Shown here: positions 17,680 through 26,636 of the stretch, one piece after another
Position numbering within the stretch: the stretch's first letter is position 1
How the letters are laid out: the number at the start of each line of letters is the position of its first letter
Origin: Clostridium sp.
GTDB lineage: Bacteria > Bacillota > Clostridia > Clostridiales > Clostridiaceae
Direction: 5' to 3'
Assembly (NCBI RefSeq): GCF_026168755.1
Contig: NZ_JAPFDR010000008.1
Coordinates: 1-64,000, forward strand
DNA length: 64,000 nt
The notes under the pieces: generated by a model
Told to the model about the DNA's origin: nothing
The model's database searches: none
Seen by the model: only the letters and a program-made list of their open reading frames with translations
Program-made: the position numbers and the translations under genes

Positions 17680-19140
17680 ATGAGTAGGAAATTTTTGATT
17701 GTATTATCTCTTGTTATAATATTGTTTGTTGGATGTAAATCAAAGAATAGTAATGAGGAGAGTAATTATGTTTTTAACTTTACTGGGACGTGGAGAATTG
17801 ATTCAATAGAGCAATTAGGAGAGAAAGAGGAAGGTGAAGAAGAGAATAATTCTTTAATTGGAGGTGAAATAAAGCTAGGTAACAATAAAATTGATATTGT
17901 AGGCAATTATAAATCTAATATTCGTTATAAGTTAAAGGCTGTTAAAGGAGATTATATTATTTCATACGAGAGTAATTTAACTATGAACACTTTTATGAAT
18001 GGTAGAGAGACAGTAGATTTAATATCTATTATTGATGAAAATCAAATGATAGGTGAATTCTTTTTAAATTCAGATACTGAGATGATATTATTATATAAAA
18101 GTAGTTTGTTTAAATTAAGTAAATTAAATAAAAATGTTAATTTTGATGATGCTGATAATAATATTTCTATAGGAGATAAAACTGATGAAGAAGAGGCTGA
18201 TGCAAAAGAAGGAGTTATGTTAGGGATTAAAACTCCAGGTAAAAAAATTGATGATGGAGTATATAGTAATGATGAGTATAGAACTTTATGGATATCTCAT
18301 GATAACTGGAGAATAGGAAGTATATATGAAAAAACTAGTATTATTTTCCCTAGATTAAATGGAATATGGAAATTAGAAGTTAATCAAAAGAGTATGAATG
18401 GCTTTGAGTATGATGAATTTCAAGTAGGAAAATATGATGAAAAAGTAGGAAATAATACAGTTGAATATTTAATTTTAGATAAAAGTGAATATAAAACTAT
18501 AAAATTTGTTGGAAATGATTATATAGCGATAGGAAAATATGAAGGGAATTCTTTTGAAGGAAATTATCCAATTTATCAAATAATACCTATAAATAACATT
18601 AATATTAAAAATGGACTACAAGTAGACGAAATATTTATTGGTACTGAAAAGGAAAAATATTTAGAGGAATTTCAAAATAAAATTAATAGTTTATCTAAGG
18701 AGCAAATTGATAAATTAAATATTTATTCAATAGATTATAATAATTTAGCCATCGAAAGAAGTGTAGGACGATGGAGGTTTGTTGCAAATTTGTTGCCTAA
18801 AGATATGGATGATGCAGGAGAAAGTTTTAATGTATCAATACTGCCAGATAGTAGATTTATAAATTATAATTCTCTTTATATATCATGGAAAAACTTAAAG
18901 CAACAATTAGGATTTTTTAAAGATGCATTTATATCGCCTTTATGTAAGATTGTGTTAGTTCAATTTGACAGCTATATAGCAGTTTATAAAATAGAAAATG
19001 GAAATATAATAACAGAACCTTTAGTTACAATACCTATAGGTGAAGATGATGAAATAATAATGTCAGAATGGTGTAGTGGAAGTTATGTAGAACAATGGGA
19101 AAAGGCTTTTATTGATGGTGAATTAATAACAGAGGATTAA
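17680..19140 (+). CDS. Predicted lipoprotein of unknown function in a two-component operon
   Basis: 486 residues with a lipoprotein signal peptide ending in the lipobox LFVGC (Cys19). The mature protein has two similar-looking beta-rich stretches starting FTGTWRIDS and RLNGIWKLEV, the pattern of lipocalin-like 'amount of X needed' domains, with an acidic linker near 160-185. I do not recognise a named family. It starts one base after the histidine kinase stop, so it is likely translationally coupled and could be an accessory sensor or output of the system. Confidence 0.75.
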   Translation: MSRKFLIVLSLVIILFVGCKSKNSNEESNYVFNFTGTWRIDSIEQLGEKEEGEEENNSLIGGEIKLGNNKIDIVGNYKSNIRYKLKAVKGDYIISYESNLTMNTFMNGRETVDLISIIDENQMIGEFFLNSDTEMILLYKSSLFKLSKLNKNVNFDDADNNISIGDKTDEEEADAKEGVMLGIKTPGKKIDDGVYSNDEYRTLWISHDNWRIGSIYEKTSIIFPRLNGIWKLEVNQKSMNGFEYDEFQVGKYDEKVGNNTVEYLILDKSEYKTIKFVGNDYIAIGKYEGNSFEGNYPIYQIIPINNINIKNGLQVDEIFIGTEKEKYLEEFQNKINSLSKEQIDKLNIYSIDYNNLAIERSVGRWRFVANLLPKDMDDAGESFNVSILPDSRFINYNSLYISWKNLKQQLGFFKDAFISPLCKIVLVQFDSYIAVYKIENGNIITEPLVTIPIGEDDEIIMSEWCSGSYVEQWEKAFIDGELITED

Positions 19141-19235
19141 AATTAAATTCAAATATCTATGGAAATATATTGTTCAAATTTACAAAAACAATATATTACA
19201 AAATGAGAAAAATTTTAATAAAATTTATAAAAGTA

Positions 19236-19263
19236 TTGTAAAAAATAATATATGTGATATAAT
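19236..19263 (+). promoter_or_regulatory. Strong-looking promoter for the zinc-ribbon gene
   Basis: TTGTAA (19236-19241), a 16-bp spacer and an extended -10 (TGA-TATAAT, 19258-19263). The 117-base leader to the start codon contains no recognised riboswitch. Confidence 0.6.
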
Positions 19264-19380
19264 TAAGAAGAAGTCAAATTTTGACTAGTTAAAAGATTTA
19301 AAATAGATTAATAAAATTTCTCCTATTCAAGAGATATGTTATTAACCATGATAAATCTTAAGAAAATGGAGGAATTTATA

Positions 19381-19539
19381 ATGGCAGATAAGACTATCGT
19401 ATGCAGAGACTGCGGAAAAGAATTTTTATTTACTGAAGGGGAACAAGCTTTCTACAAAGAAAAAGGCTTTGATAACGAACCAGTAAGATGCGTTGATTGC
19501 AGAAGAGCAAGAAAAGCTCAACAAAACAACAGAAAGTAA
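19381..19539 (+). CDS. Small zinc-ribbon protein
   Basis: A 52-residue protein with two CxxC knuckles (CRDC and CVDC) about 28 residues apart, bracketing a conserved FTEGEQAFYKEKG segment. This is the zf_Tbcl-type small zinc-ribbon family common in clostridia, probably a zinc or nucleic-acid-binding protein; no biochemical role is established that I can name. I start at ATG 19381 with TGGAGGA at 19367-19373, not at the upstream in-frame ATG. All four Cys use TGC and many codons end in C (ATC, GAC, TTC, TAC, AAC), unlike neighbours, suggesting high expression. Confidence 0.9.
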   Translation: MADKTIVCRDCGKEFLFTEGEQAFYKEKGFDNEPVRCVDCRRARKAQQNNRK

Positions 19540-19548
19540 TTGAAATTA

Positions 19549-19583
19549 TAAGATTGTAAGAATTTTTCTTACAATCTTTTTTT
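19549..19583 (+). terminator. Terminator after the zinc-ribbon gene
   Basis: AAGATTGTAAG pairs with CTTACAATCTT across a short T-rich loop and is followed by a run of T. Confidence 0.88.
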
Positions 19584-19749
19584 GATATATAAAAATATTT
19601 TTTGATTTCAATTTTTAGATTATATCTATAATGAAATAAGCTAAATATAAATATATAGTTAATTATTATATAAGTGACTATATAAATTGTAGAAAATATG
19701 GTAAAATAAGAAAGTTAGTAGCGATCCAACATATTAGGAGGCAGTAAGG

Positions 19750-20946
19750 ATGGATAAAAATAAGAAGAAAAATAAGAAAAAGAAGAAAAGATATTCATTA
19801 AGAAATAGAATAATAATTTCAGCTGTATTTGTGGTACTTGCTGCTGTTGTTGGAGTGAGTATAGGATACTATAATTACGTGAAAAGTAAAATATATGCAG
19901 AGCCAAATGAAATAGAAGTAAAGACTGTAGAGAAGAAAAGTGAAGAGGAAGTGGATTATAAGGAAGTCGACGGTATTACTAATGTATTATTAGTTGGAAC
20001 AGATGCCAGAGATTTAAAGGAAAGTGCTAGAGCAGATTCTATTATAATTGCGACTTTAGATAATAATAAAAAAGAAATAAGATTAACATCATTATTTAGA
20101 GATACCTTAGTTAATATTGATGGATATGGACCTTATAAGTTAAATGCAGCTATGGCTTTTGGTGGAATAAGTTTATTAAAGGATACAATACAAGAAACAT
20201 ACAATATAAGTATAGATAAATATATAATAATAAATTTTTGGGGATTTGAAACTATAATCGATCAAATAGGTGGATTAGAAATTGATGTTAAGGATTATCA
20301 ATTGGATGAATTAAATAAGTATATAGGTGAATCTACAGGTGGAAATGATTGTCCTGTTACAGAGAGTGGATTGCAAGTGTTAAATGGAAAACAGGCTTTA
20401 TCTTATGCAAGAATAAGGAAAGGTGTAGGAGATGAATTTGAGAGAACTGAAAGACAAAGAGAGGTATTATTTAAGGTTGCTGAAAAGTTAAGAGAAACAA
20501 AACCAACAAAGTATTTTGGGGTTATGAATAGTATGCTTGATTATATAAATACTAATATAGATATTTTAGATGCTTTAAATATGGCATATACAATTTATAA
20601 ATTTCCAAGCTTAGAGACAAAACAAGTTCATATACCAGTTACAGAATTAGCTAGTGATATGAATTATGGCGGAGAAGTTGGATGGGTATTTATAATGGAT
20701 AGAGAGCAAAATACCGAGATTTTGCATGATTTCATATTTAATGGTATAGAGCCAGATGAAAGTAAATTTGATTATAACTCTTTAAGAGAAGCACTTAATG
20801 AATATAAAACAGGTGAATGGATTTATAACTATGAAAGTGATTATAAAAATAGTACTTCAGATAGTAGTATAAATTATGAAAAAAATAAAGAGAATAATGA
20901 ATCATATGAAGATGATGAGGAATATATTAATGGAGAATGGGAGTAA
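19750..20946 (+). CDS. LytR-CpsA-Psr (LCP) family cell-wall polymer ligase
   Basis: 398 residues with a very basic N-terminal cytoplasmic tail (nearly all Lys in residues 2-15), one transmembrane helix (about 23-45) and an extracellular LCP domain. Family features include NVLLVGTDARD with its Asp, the RADSIIIATLD block, SLFRDTLV and the C-terminal ARIRKGVGDEFERTERQREV Arg-rich catalytic region, given here as two family segments. LCP proteins transfer teichoic acids or other undecaprenyl-linked glycopolymers to peptidoglycan. An acidic Asn/Glu-rich tail closes the protein. Confidence 0.92.
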   Translation: MDKNKKKNKKKKKRYSLRNRIIISAVFVVLAAVVGVSIGYYNYVKSKIYAEPNEIEVKTVEKKSEEEVDYKEVDGITNVLLVGTDARDLKESARADSIIIATLDNNKKEIRLTSLFRDTLVNIDGYGPYKLNAAMAFGGISLLKDTIQETYNISIDKYIIINFWGFETIIDQIGGLEIDVKDYQLDELNKYIGESTGGNDCPVTESGLQVLNGKQALSYARIRKGVGDEFERTERQREVLFKVAEKLRETKPTKYFGVMNSMLDYINTNIDILDALNMAYTIYKFPSLETKQVHIPVTELASDMNYGGEVGWVFIMDREQNTEILHDFIFNGIEPDESKFDYNSLREALNEYKTGEWIYNYESDYKNSTSDSSINYEKNKENNESYEDDEEYINGEWE

Positions 20947-20994
20947 GTAAATATAAAACTTAATTGAGAGGTTGATGATGAAACATTAGGGATT

Positions 20995-21029
20995 AAAGAT
21001 AAAATAAGTTTTCCCCTTATTTTATCTTT
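20995..21029 (+). terminator. Terminator after the LCP gene
   Basis: AAAGATAAAATAAG and CTTATTTTATCTTT form a perfect 14-bp stem around a short TTTTCCC loop. The remaining bases to 21249 hold the pullulanase control region. Confidence 0.75.
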
Positions 21030-21188
21030 AATTTATTATTGCTATTAAGGTTAAGATATACAAAAAGTTAACTGAAGCTTCGATTTGAAATATATATTTT
21101 TATGAGAATATATAATAAAAATAAAAAAAGTCTAGTTTTTTATAGATATAAAAATAAATTTGGTATAAAATTATATTAAACATACATT

Positions 21189-21202
21189 TGGTAACGATTC
21201 CA
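21189..21202 (+). promoter_or_regulatory. Candidate CcpA cre site upstream of the pullulanase gene
   Basis: TGGTAACGATTCCA matches the cre pattern TGNAANCGNTNNCA at all fixed positions except one. It lies about 48 bp upstream of the start codon, consistent with carbon catabolite repression of a polysaccharide-degrading enzyme. Confidence 0.55.
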
Positions 21203-21249
21203 AACTTATGTTTATCTAAAGTAGACTTAATTTAATGGGAGATGAGGAA

Positions 21250-23238
21250 ATGGGGAGAGAATTAATATTTAATAGTGAATTTGAAAGATTATATAACTAT
21301 AATGGAGAACTAGGAGTAGTTTATTCAAAGGAAAAAAGTAAGTTTATTTTATGGGCACCAACAGCAGAAAAAGTTGATTTAGTGCTATATGGCGATGATG
21401 GATATAATTATAGCTGTAAACCAATTAAAGCGTATAATATGAATAAAAGTATTAATGGAACTTGGATGTTAGAAATTAATAAAGATTTAAATGGTCAATA
21501 TTACAATTATTTAGTTACTATAGATGGAAAAGTTAATGAAGTTGTTGATCCATATGCTAAATCAGCAGGGGTTAACGGTAAACGTGGAATGGTAATTGAT
21601 TTGAAGAGTACTAATCCTGAAGGTTGGGAAGATGATGCAAAGCCAGAACTAAAGGCACCTACAGATTCTATAATATATGAGGCTCATGTAAGAGATTTAA
21701 CCATAGATGAGACTTCAGGCATAAAAGATGAATTTAAAGGTAAATTTAAAGGACTTACTGAGAGTAATAGTTATATTCCAGGAACTAATATAAAGACTGT
21801 AATAAATCATATTAAAGATATGGGATTCACACATATTCATTTATTACCATCTTTTGATTATGGATCAGTAGATGAAACAAAGCTTGATAAACCACAATTT
21901 AACTGGGGATATGATCCAGAAAATTATAATGTTCCTGAAGGGTCTTATTCAACGAATCCATATTTAGGTGATGTTAGGATAAGGGAGTTTAAGGAGATGA
22001 TAAAGGCTTTACATGAGGTTGGAATAAGAGTGGTTATGGATGTTGTTTATAATCATACTTTTAGCTTAGATTCATGTTTAAATAAAGCTGTCCCTAAATA
22101 TTACTATAGACAAGATGAAGAAGGAAACTATAGTAATGCTTCAGCTTGTGGTAATGAAACAGCATCAGATAGATATATGTTTAGAAGATATATGATAGAT
22201 TCAGTAGTATACTGGGCTAAAGAATATCATATTGATGGATTTAGGTTTGATTTAATGGGTATACATGATATAGAGACTATGAAGTTAATAAGAGAAGAAT
22301 TAAACAAAATAGATCCAAGCATAATTGTCTATGGTGAAGGGTGGATGGGAGGTCCAAGCCCTTTAAAAGAAGATGATGCAGCTTTAAAGAAAAACACTTA
22401 TAAATTTGATGAATTACAAATAGCAGCTTTTAGTGATGATTGTAGAGATGGAGTTAAGGGGCATGTTTTTTATGAAAAAGAGGCTGGCTTTGCAAATGGA
22501 AAAGCTGGGCTTGAAGAAACAATAAAATTTGCCATTGTTGCATCAACACCACATAAAGAAGTAGATAAAAATAATATAGTATATTCAGATGAATTTTGGG
22601 CTAATGAACCTTATCAAACAATAACTTATGCATCTGCACATGATAATTATACTTTATGGGATAAACTTCAAATAGTATCACCAGAAGCTAGTAAAGAAGA
22701 ATTAATAAAAATGAATAAATTAATAGCTGGTATAATATTAACTTCACAAGGAATAAGTTTTATACATGCTGGAGAAGAGATGGCAAGAACTAAGGTTGAT
22801 GAAGATGGAAAACCTGTAGAAAATAGTTTTGCTTCTTCTGATAATGTAAATAAAATTTATTGGGATAGAAAAATTGAGTATAAGGATTTAGTTGAATACT
22901 ATAAGGGGTTAATTTCATTAAGAAAAAAATATAAAGCATTTAGAATGAATAGCAATAAAGATATACAAAAAAATATTCATTTCTTAGAAAAGGGAAAAGA
23001 TTTTGAATCTGATAATTTAGTTGCATATATAATAGATTCTAAGAATATAGATGATAAGTGTTCTAAAATAGCAGTTATAATAAATGCAAATGAAACAGAG
23101 GAAAAGGTAAAGCTTAACGGAGAAAATTGGGGAGTATTTGTTAATGATAAAAAGGCAGGAAATGAAGTTATAGAAGTCTTAAATTATGATATAGTTAGTG
23201 TTGCTCCAAAATCCATAAAGGTATTAATAAAACAATAG
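21250..23238 (+). CDS. pulA: Type I pullulanase (GH13), intracellular
   Basis: About 662 residues and no signal peptide. An N-terminal CBM48/E-set domain (FILWAPTAEKVDLVLYG) leads into the GH13 barrel with the pullulanase signature NWGYDPENYNVPEGSYS (YNWGYDP class). Catalytic blocks are DVVYNHTF, GFRFDLMGIHD with the nucleophile Asp, YGEGW with the acid/base Glu, and SAHDN. It hydrolyses alpha-1,6 branch points of pullulan, glycogen or dextrins. Lack of export signals means it acts on imported dextrins or stored glycogen. ATG 21250 has GGGAG at 21238-21242; ATG 21235 does not. Confidence 0.95.
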   Translation: MGRELIFNSEFERLYNYNGELGVVYSKEKSKFILWAPTAEKVDLVLYGDDGYNYSCKPIKAYNMNKSINGTWMLEINKDLNGQYYNYLVTIDGKVNEVVDPYAKSAGVNGKRGMVIDLKSTNPEGWEDDAKPELKAPTDSIIYEAHVRDLTIDETSGIKDEFKGKFKGLTESNSYIPGTNIKTVINHIKDMGFTHIHLLPSFDYGSVDETKLDKPQFNWGYDPENYNVPEGSYSTNPYLGDVRIREFKEMIKALHEVGIRVVMDVVYNHTFSLDSCLNKAVPKYYYRQDEEGNYSNASACGNETASDRYMFRRYMIDSVVYWAKEYHIDGFRFDLMGIHDIETMKLIREELNKIDPSIIVYGEGWMGGPSPLKEDDAALKKNTYKFDELQIAAFSDDCRDGVKGHVFYEKEAGFANGKAGLEETIKFAIVASTPHKEVDKNNIVYSDEFWANEPYQTITYASAHDNYTLWDKLQIVSPEASKEELIKMNKLIAGIILTSQGISFIHAGEEMARTKVDEDGKPVENSFASSDNVNKIYWDRKIEYKDLVEYYKGLISLRKKYKAFRMNSNKDIQKNIHFLEKGKDFESDNLVAYIIDSKNIDDKCSKIAVIINANETEEKVKLNGENWGVFVNDKKAGNEVIEVLNYDIVSVAPKSIKVLIKQ

Positions 23239-23265
23239 ATCAAATATATAGGTAATAGAATAGAG

Positions 23266-23321
23266 TATATAGAATGTAACTTAATATGGAAATTAATTAG
23301 TTGCATTCTATATTGTATTTT
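23266..23321 (+). terminator. Terminator after pulA
   Basis: TATAGAATGTAACT and AGTTGCATTCTATA pair with one mismatch, with a T-rich tail. Confidence 0.7.
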
Positions 23322-23346
23322 AAACTAATAAAAAGGGGTGAGGTTT

Positions 23347-24159
23347 ATGGGAATGAATATGATAGTTTATCAGATAGTTAATGAATTTAAAAGATTAGGT
23401 GAAGTAGTTGCTATAACTTTAGCTGGATCATGTGCAAGTGGTAGAAAGGATAATTCCTCAGATATTGATATAAATATAATTACAGAAAATGATATATCAG
23501 TTGAAAAAAGAGAAAGTATTGTAAAAAAGTTTTCTGATTTGATGGAGATGAATAATACTTTTTGGGGAGTATCTGATGAATTTGTATTAAGGAACTCATC
23601 AATACAAATTGATATAGGTTATTTTAATTTTAATTGGTTAGAAAATCAATTAAAAAGTATTTTAGAAAAATACAATGCATATATTGGATATAGCACATGT
23701 TTTTGGCACAATGTAATTAATTCATTAATAGTTTTTGATAGAAATGGAAGGTTTAAAGAACTTAAAGAGAAATATACTACAGGTTATCCAACAGAGCTTA
23801 AAAGAAATATAGTTAGTAAAAATTATCCTATATTAAAAAGAAGTTTCTCATCATATTATAATCAAATAGAAAAAGCTATAAATAGAAATGATATAGTAAA
23901 TTTAAATAATAGAATAGCTTATTTTTTAGATAGTTATTTTGATATTATATTTGCTATAAATGAAATTCCACATCCAGGAGAAAAAAGGCTTTTAAATATA
24001 GTTAATACTATGTGTAAGAAACTACCTAATAATGCATTAGCAGATATTGAGAAATTAATTAAAGATATTTCAAAATGTGATAATGTAATATTAGAAGATA
24101 TTAACGAAATTATTATGGAGTTAGATGTAATTCTTAAAAGTGAAAATTTAATAAGTTAA
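23347..24159 (+). CDS. Nucleotidyltransferase-fold protein, DUF4037-like
   Basis: About 270 residues. The N-terminus has the pol-beta nucleotidyltransferase signature LAGSCASGRKDNSSDIDINI: the GS...G helix turn and the DxD metal pair (Asp in DIDI). A helical C-terminal domain follows. The family includes antibiotic-modifying enzymes, minimal NTases and toxin/antitoxin pieces; the substrate is not readable here. No HEPN or toxin partner gene is next to it. ATG 23347 is preferred, with AAGGGGTGAGG upstream, over GTG 23338. Confidence 0.75.
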   Translation: MGMNMIVYQIVNEFKRLGEVVAITLAGSCASGRKDNSSDIDINIITENDISVEKRESIVKKFSDLMEMNNTFWGVSDEFVLRNSSIQIDIGYFNFNWLENQLKSILEKYNAYIGYSTCFWHNVINSLIVFDRNGRFKELKEKYTTGYPTELKRNIVSKNYPILKRSFSSYYNQIEKAINRNDIVNLNNRIAYFLDSYFDIIFAINEIPHPGEKRLLNIVNTMCKKLPNNALADIEKLIKDISKCDNVILEDINEIIMELDVILKSENLIS

Positions 24160-24235
24160 ATTAATAATGTTTACAGTTGTGTATGTGATTGCTATAATTG
24201 ATATGATATAATAATTAGATTAATGGAGGGGAATA

Positions 24236-25297
24236 ATGAGAGTACAAAGAGAAGAACTTTTAAATAAAATTGATGGAAAAACGGTTTATGTTTACACGTT
24301 ATCTAATGAAAGTACAAGTATAAAAATAACAAACTATGGCGGTATTATATTATCACTAATTACACCAGACAAATTCGGAGCAAAAGATGATATTGTTTTG
24401 GGATATGATAATTTTGAAGATTATAAGACTACCACAACATATTTTGGTGCTATTATTGGACGTTGTGCTAATAGAATTGGAAAAGCTGAAATTGAGGTAG
24501 ATGGAATCAAGTATAAACTTGCTCAAAATGATGGTAACAACCATCTTCATGGTGGTCTAAAAGGATTTAATAGAGTAGTTTGGGATTCTGAAGTTTTAAA
24601 GGATAAAGATGGAGAATATTTAAAGCTATCTTACTTAAGTAAAGATGGTGAAGAAGAGTATCCAGGAAATTTAGAGGTTACTGTTGAATATAAGTTAACA
24701 AAAGAAAATGAATTGATTATTAATTATTATGGGAAATGTGATAAAAGCACAGTTTTAAATTTAACTAATCATTCATACTTCAACTTAAAAGGTCATGCTT
24801 CAGGAGATGTATTAGATCATAAGGTTAGAATTTATGCAAAAAATATAACTGCGGCAGATTCTGAAAGCATACCTACTGGTGAAATAAGAAGTGTAGAAGG
24901 AACACCTATGGATTTTAGTAATTTAAAGTGTATTGGAGCAGATATAGATAAAGAATATGATCAATTAATTAATGGGAATGGATATGATCATAACTGGATT
25001 ATTGATGACTATACAGGAGAGCTTAAAAAGGCTGCAGAAGTTATAGAGGATAATAGTGGAAGATTATTAGAAGTATTTACTACAAAGCCAGGAATACAAT
25101 TTTATACAGGTAATTTTTTAAATGAGAATGAAATTGGAAAGGGTGGAGTGAAGTATAAAAAGAGGCAAGGCTTATGTCTTGAAACACAATACTTCCCAGA
25201 TAGTTTACATCATTCAGGTTTTTCTAATATAGTGTTAAAACCTGGACAAGAATATAAACATACTACAATTTATAAAATAGGCATTGTTAATAAATAG
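24236..25297 (+). CDS. galM: Aldose 1-epimerase (galactose mutarotase)
   Basis: 353 residues, standard length. Catalytic residues of the galactose mutarotase fold appear in the NHLHGG block (residue ~100), the NLTNHSYFNL His block (~178) and the C-terminal GLCLETQYFPDS Glu block (~312). It interconverts the anomers of galactose and glucose and so feeds the GalK-GalT pathway encoded at 4-7 kb, although it is not linked to those genes. RBS TGGAGGGG precedes ATG 24236. Confidence 0.95.
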   Translation: MRVQREELLNKIDGKTVYVYTLSNESTSIKITNYGGIILSLITPDKFGAKDDIVLGYDNFEDYKTTTTYFGAIIGRCANRIGKAEIEVDGIKYKLAQNDGNNHLHGGLKGFNRVVWDSEVLKDKDGEYLKLSYLSKDGEEEYPGNLEVTVEYKLTKENELIINYYGKCDKSTVLNLTNHSYFNLKGHASGDVLDHKVRIYAKNITAADSESIPTGEIRSVEGTPMDFSNLKCIGADIDKEYDQLINGNGYDHNWIIDDYTGELKKAAEVIEDNSGRLLEVFTTKPGIQFYTGNFLNENEIGKGGVKYKKRQGLCLETQYFPDSLHHSGFSNIVLKPGQEYKHTTIYKIGIVNK

Positions 25298-25302
25298 TAA
25301 AT

Positions 25303-25343
25303 AAAAATGACTAAGCGAGAATTCTACTCCTTAGTCATTTTTT
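25303..25343. terminator. Bidirectional terminator between galM and zur
   Basis: AAAAATGACTAAG and CTTAGTCATTTTT form a 13-bp stem usable from both strands by the converging genes; the right arm overlaps the 3' end of zur. Confidence 0.85.
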
Positions 25344-25760
25344 GCAGTTTCTACAATAACCATATATTTCAAGGCGATGCTCGGTTACATCAAAATCCAT
25401 ATCATCTCTTAGATGCTTTTCATAAACACAAAGAGGACAATCGGTTATAGGAAATACTTCTTTACATTGTTTACAAATCAAGTGATGTCTATGTTCAGAA
25501 GTATTCATTTCATAAGATGTTCTATTGTCATCTCCTAAAATACATTTAGAAATTACATTTTTATTAGAGAGGGAATCTAATATTTTATAAATTGATGATA
25601 AATTTATAGAAATTGAATTTTCCTTTAATTTTGAATATATTTCTTCAGCACTAAGAGGTTGTGTACTTTCAGATAGTACCTGAAGTACAGAGGTTCTATG
25701 CTTAGTTATTTTTAATCCTTTTGATTTAAGTATATCACTAAAGTTAATTTCATTATTCAA
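25335..25760 (-). CDS. zur: Fur-family metal regulator, probable Zur
   Basis: 141 residues, Fur superfamily: winged helix N-terminal domain (TKHRTSVLQVLSESTQPLSAEEI) and C-terminal dimer/metal domain with the HRHHLICKQC segment and two CxxC pairs (CKQC and CRNC), plus an extra CPLC. It is the last gene of a znuA-znuC-znuB operon, and this association identifies it as the zinc regulator rather than Fur or PerR. It begins at TTG 25760, with GGAGG at 25768-25772; no suitable ATG is in frame. Confidence 0.87.
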   Translation of the reverse strand: MNNEINFSDILKSKGLKITKHRTSVLQVLSESTQPLSAEEIYSKLKENSISINLSSIYKILDSLSNKNVISKCILGDDNRTSYEMNTSEHRHHLICKQCKEVFPITDCPLCVYEKHLRDDMDFDVTEHRLEIYGYCRNCKK

Positions 25761-25790
25761 TTTATTACCTCCAGGCAGTATTTATTTATA

Positions 25791-26633
25791 TTATACAAAT
25801 TTGCGCCTAATAATTAAAGTGATAAAGAATATTACTGCTGATACAAGAACAATTGTTGCGCCTGTAACAGTGTTTAAATAATATGAAATTATTAGTCCTG
25901 TAATACCAGAGAATACAGCAATTAATACTGAAAATAAATGATATTGACGAACATTTTTAGAAATATTACGAGCTGCGGCAGCAGGTAAAACTAAAAGGGA
26001 GTTTATTATTAATAAACCTACCCATCTTACAGTTAAAGTAACTATAACAGCTATGGTACAAGTAAATATAATTTCTATTAATAAGGTATTCATACCACGG
26101 CTATTTGCAAGTGAGGGATTTAAACTTGTTATAATTAGTTTATTAAATATTAAAGTCCAAAGTACAATAACAACAATAAATACAACAAATAGTAAAATAA
26201 TTTCTTTTTGAGTTATACTAAGTAAATCTCCAACTAAGTAAGATGAAAATTTACTTAAGCTACTAGAAAAACTCATAAGTACTAAGCCTAAAGCTATTGC
26301 AGTAGATGAGAAAACTCCAATTATTGTATCTGTTGATGAAGTTCCCTTGTTTTTTATTATTGTTATAGATATTGCAAAACAAACTGAAAATAGTGTTGCT
26401 CCCCACATCGGGTCAATACCACCTAAAAGAATTCCAATAGCTATTCCTGTAAAAGCTCCATGACCTAAGGAATCAGCAAAGAAAGACATTTTATTACTAA
26501 CAACCATAGTACTTAAAAGTCCAAAAAGAGGAGTAACTATTAAAATAGCTAAAAAAGCATTTTTCATAAAATCAAAAGATAGCCATTGAAATGGTAGTAT
26601 TAGATGAATAAAATTATATATAGAATCAAACAT
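25791..26633 (-). CDS. znuB: Zinc ABC transporter permease ZnuB
   Basis: 280 residues of the ABC-3 family with about eight transmembrane segments. Typical blocks are SFFADSLGHGAFTGIAIG near the N-terminus and VRWVGLLIINSLLVLPAAAA near residue 205, given as family segments. It forms the inner-membrane channel of the zinc importer with ZnuC and receives zinc from lipoprotein ZnuA. It starts three bases downstream of znuC. Confidence 0.93.
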   Translation of the reverse strand: MFDSIYNFIHLILPFQWLSFDFMKNAFLAILIVTPLFGLLSTMVVSNKMSFFADSLGHGAFTGIAIGILLGGIDPMWGATLFSVCFAISITIIKNKGTSSTDTIIGVFSSTAIALGLVLMSFSSSLSKFSSYLVGDLLSITQKEIILLFVVFIVVIVLWTLIFNKLIITSLNPSLANSRGMNTLLIEIIFTCTIAVIVTLTVRWVGLLIINSLLVLPAAAARNISKNVRQYHLFSVLIAVFSGITGLIISYYLNTVTGATIVLVSAVIFFITLIIRRKFV

Positions 26634-26636
26634 ATC

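Noticed and set aside
23347..24159. Nucleotidyltransferase as half of a MNT/HEPN toxin-antitoxin pair
   Set aside because: No HEPN-type neighbour; galM and pulA flank it, and the protein is longer than minimal MNT antitoxins.
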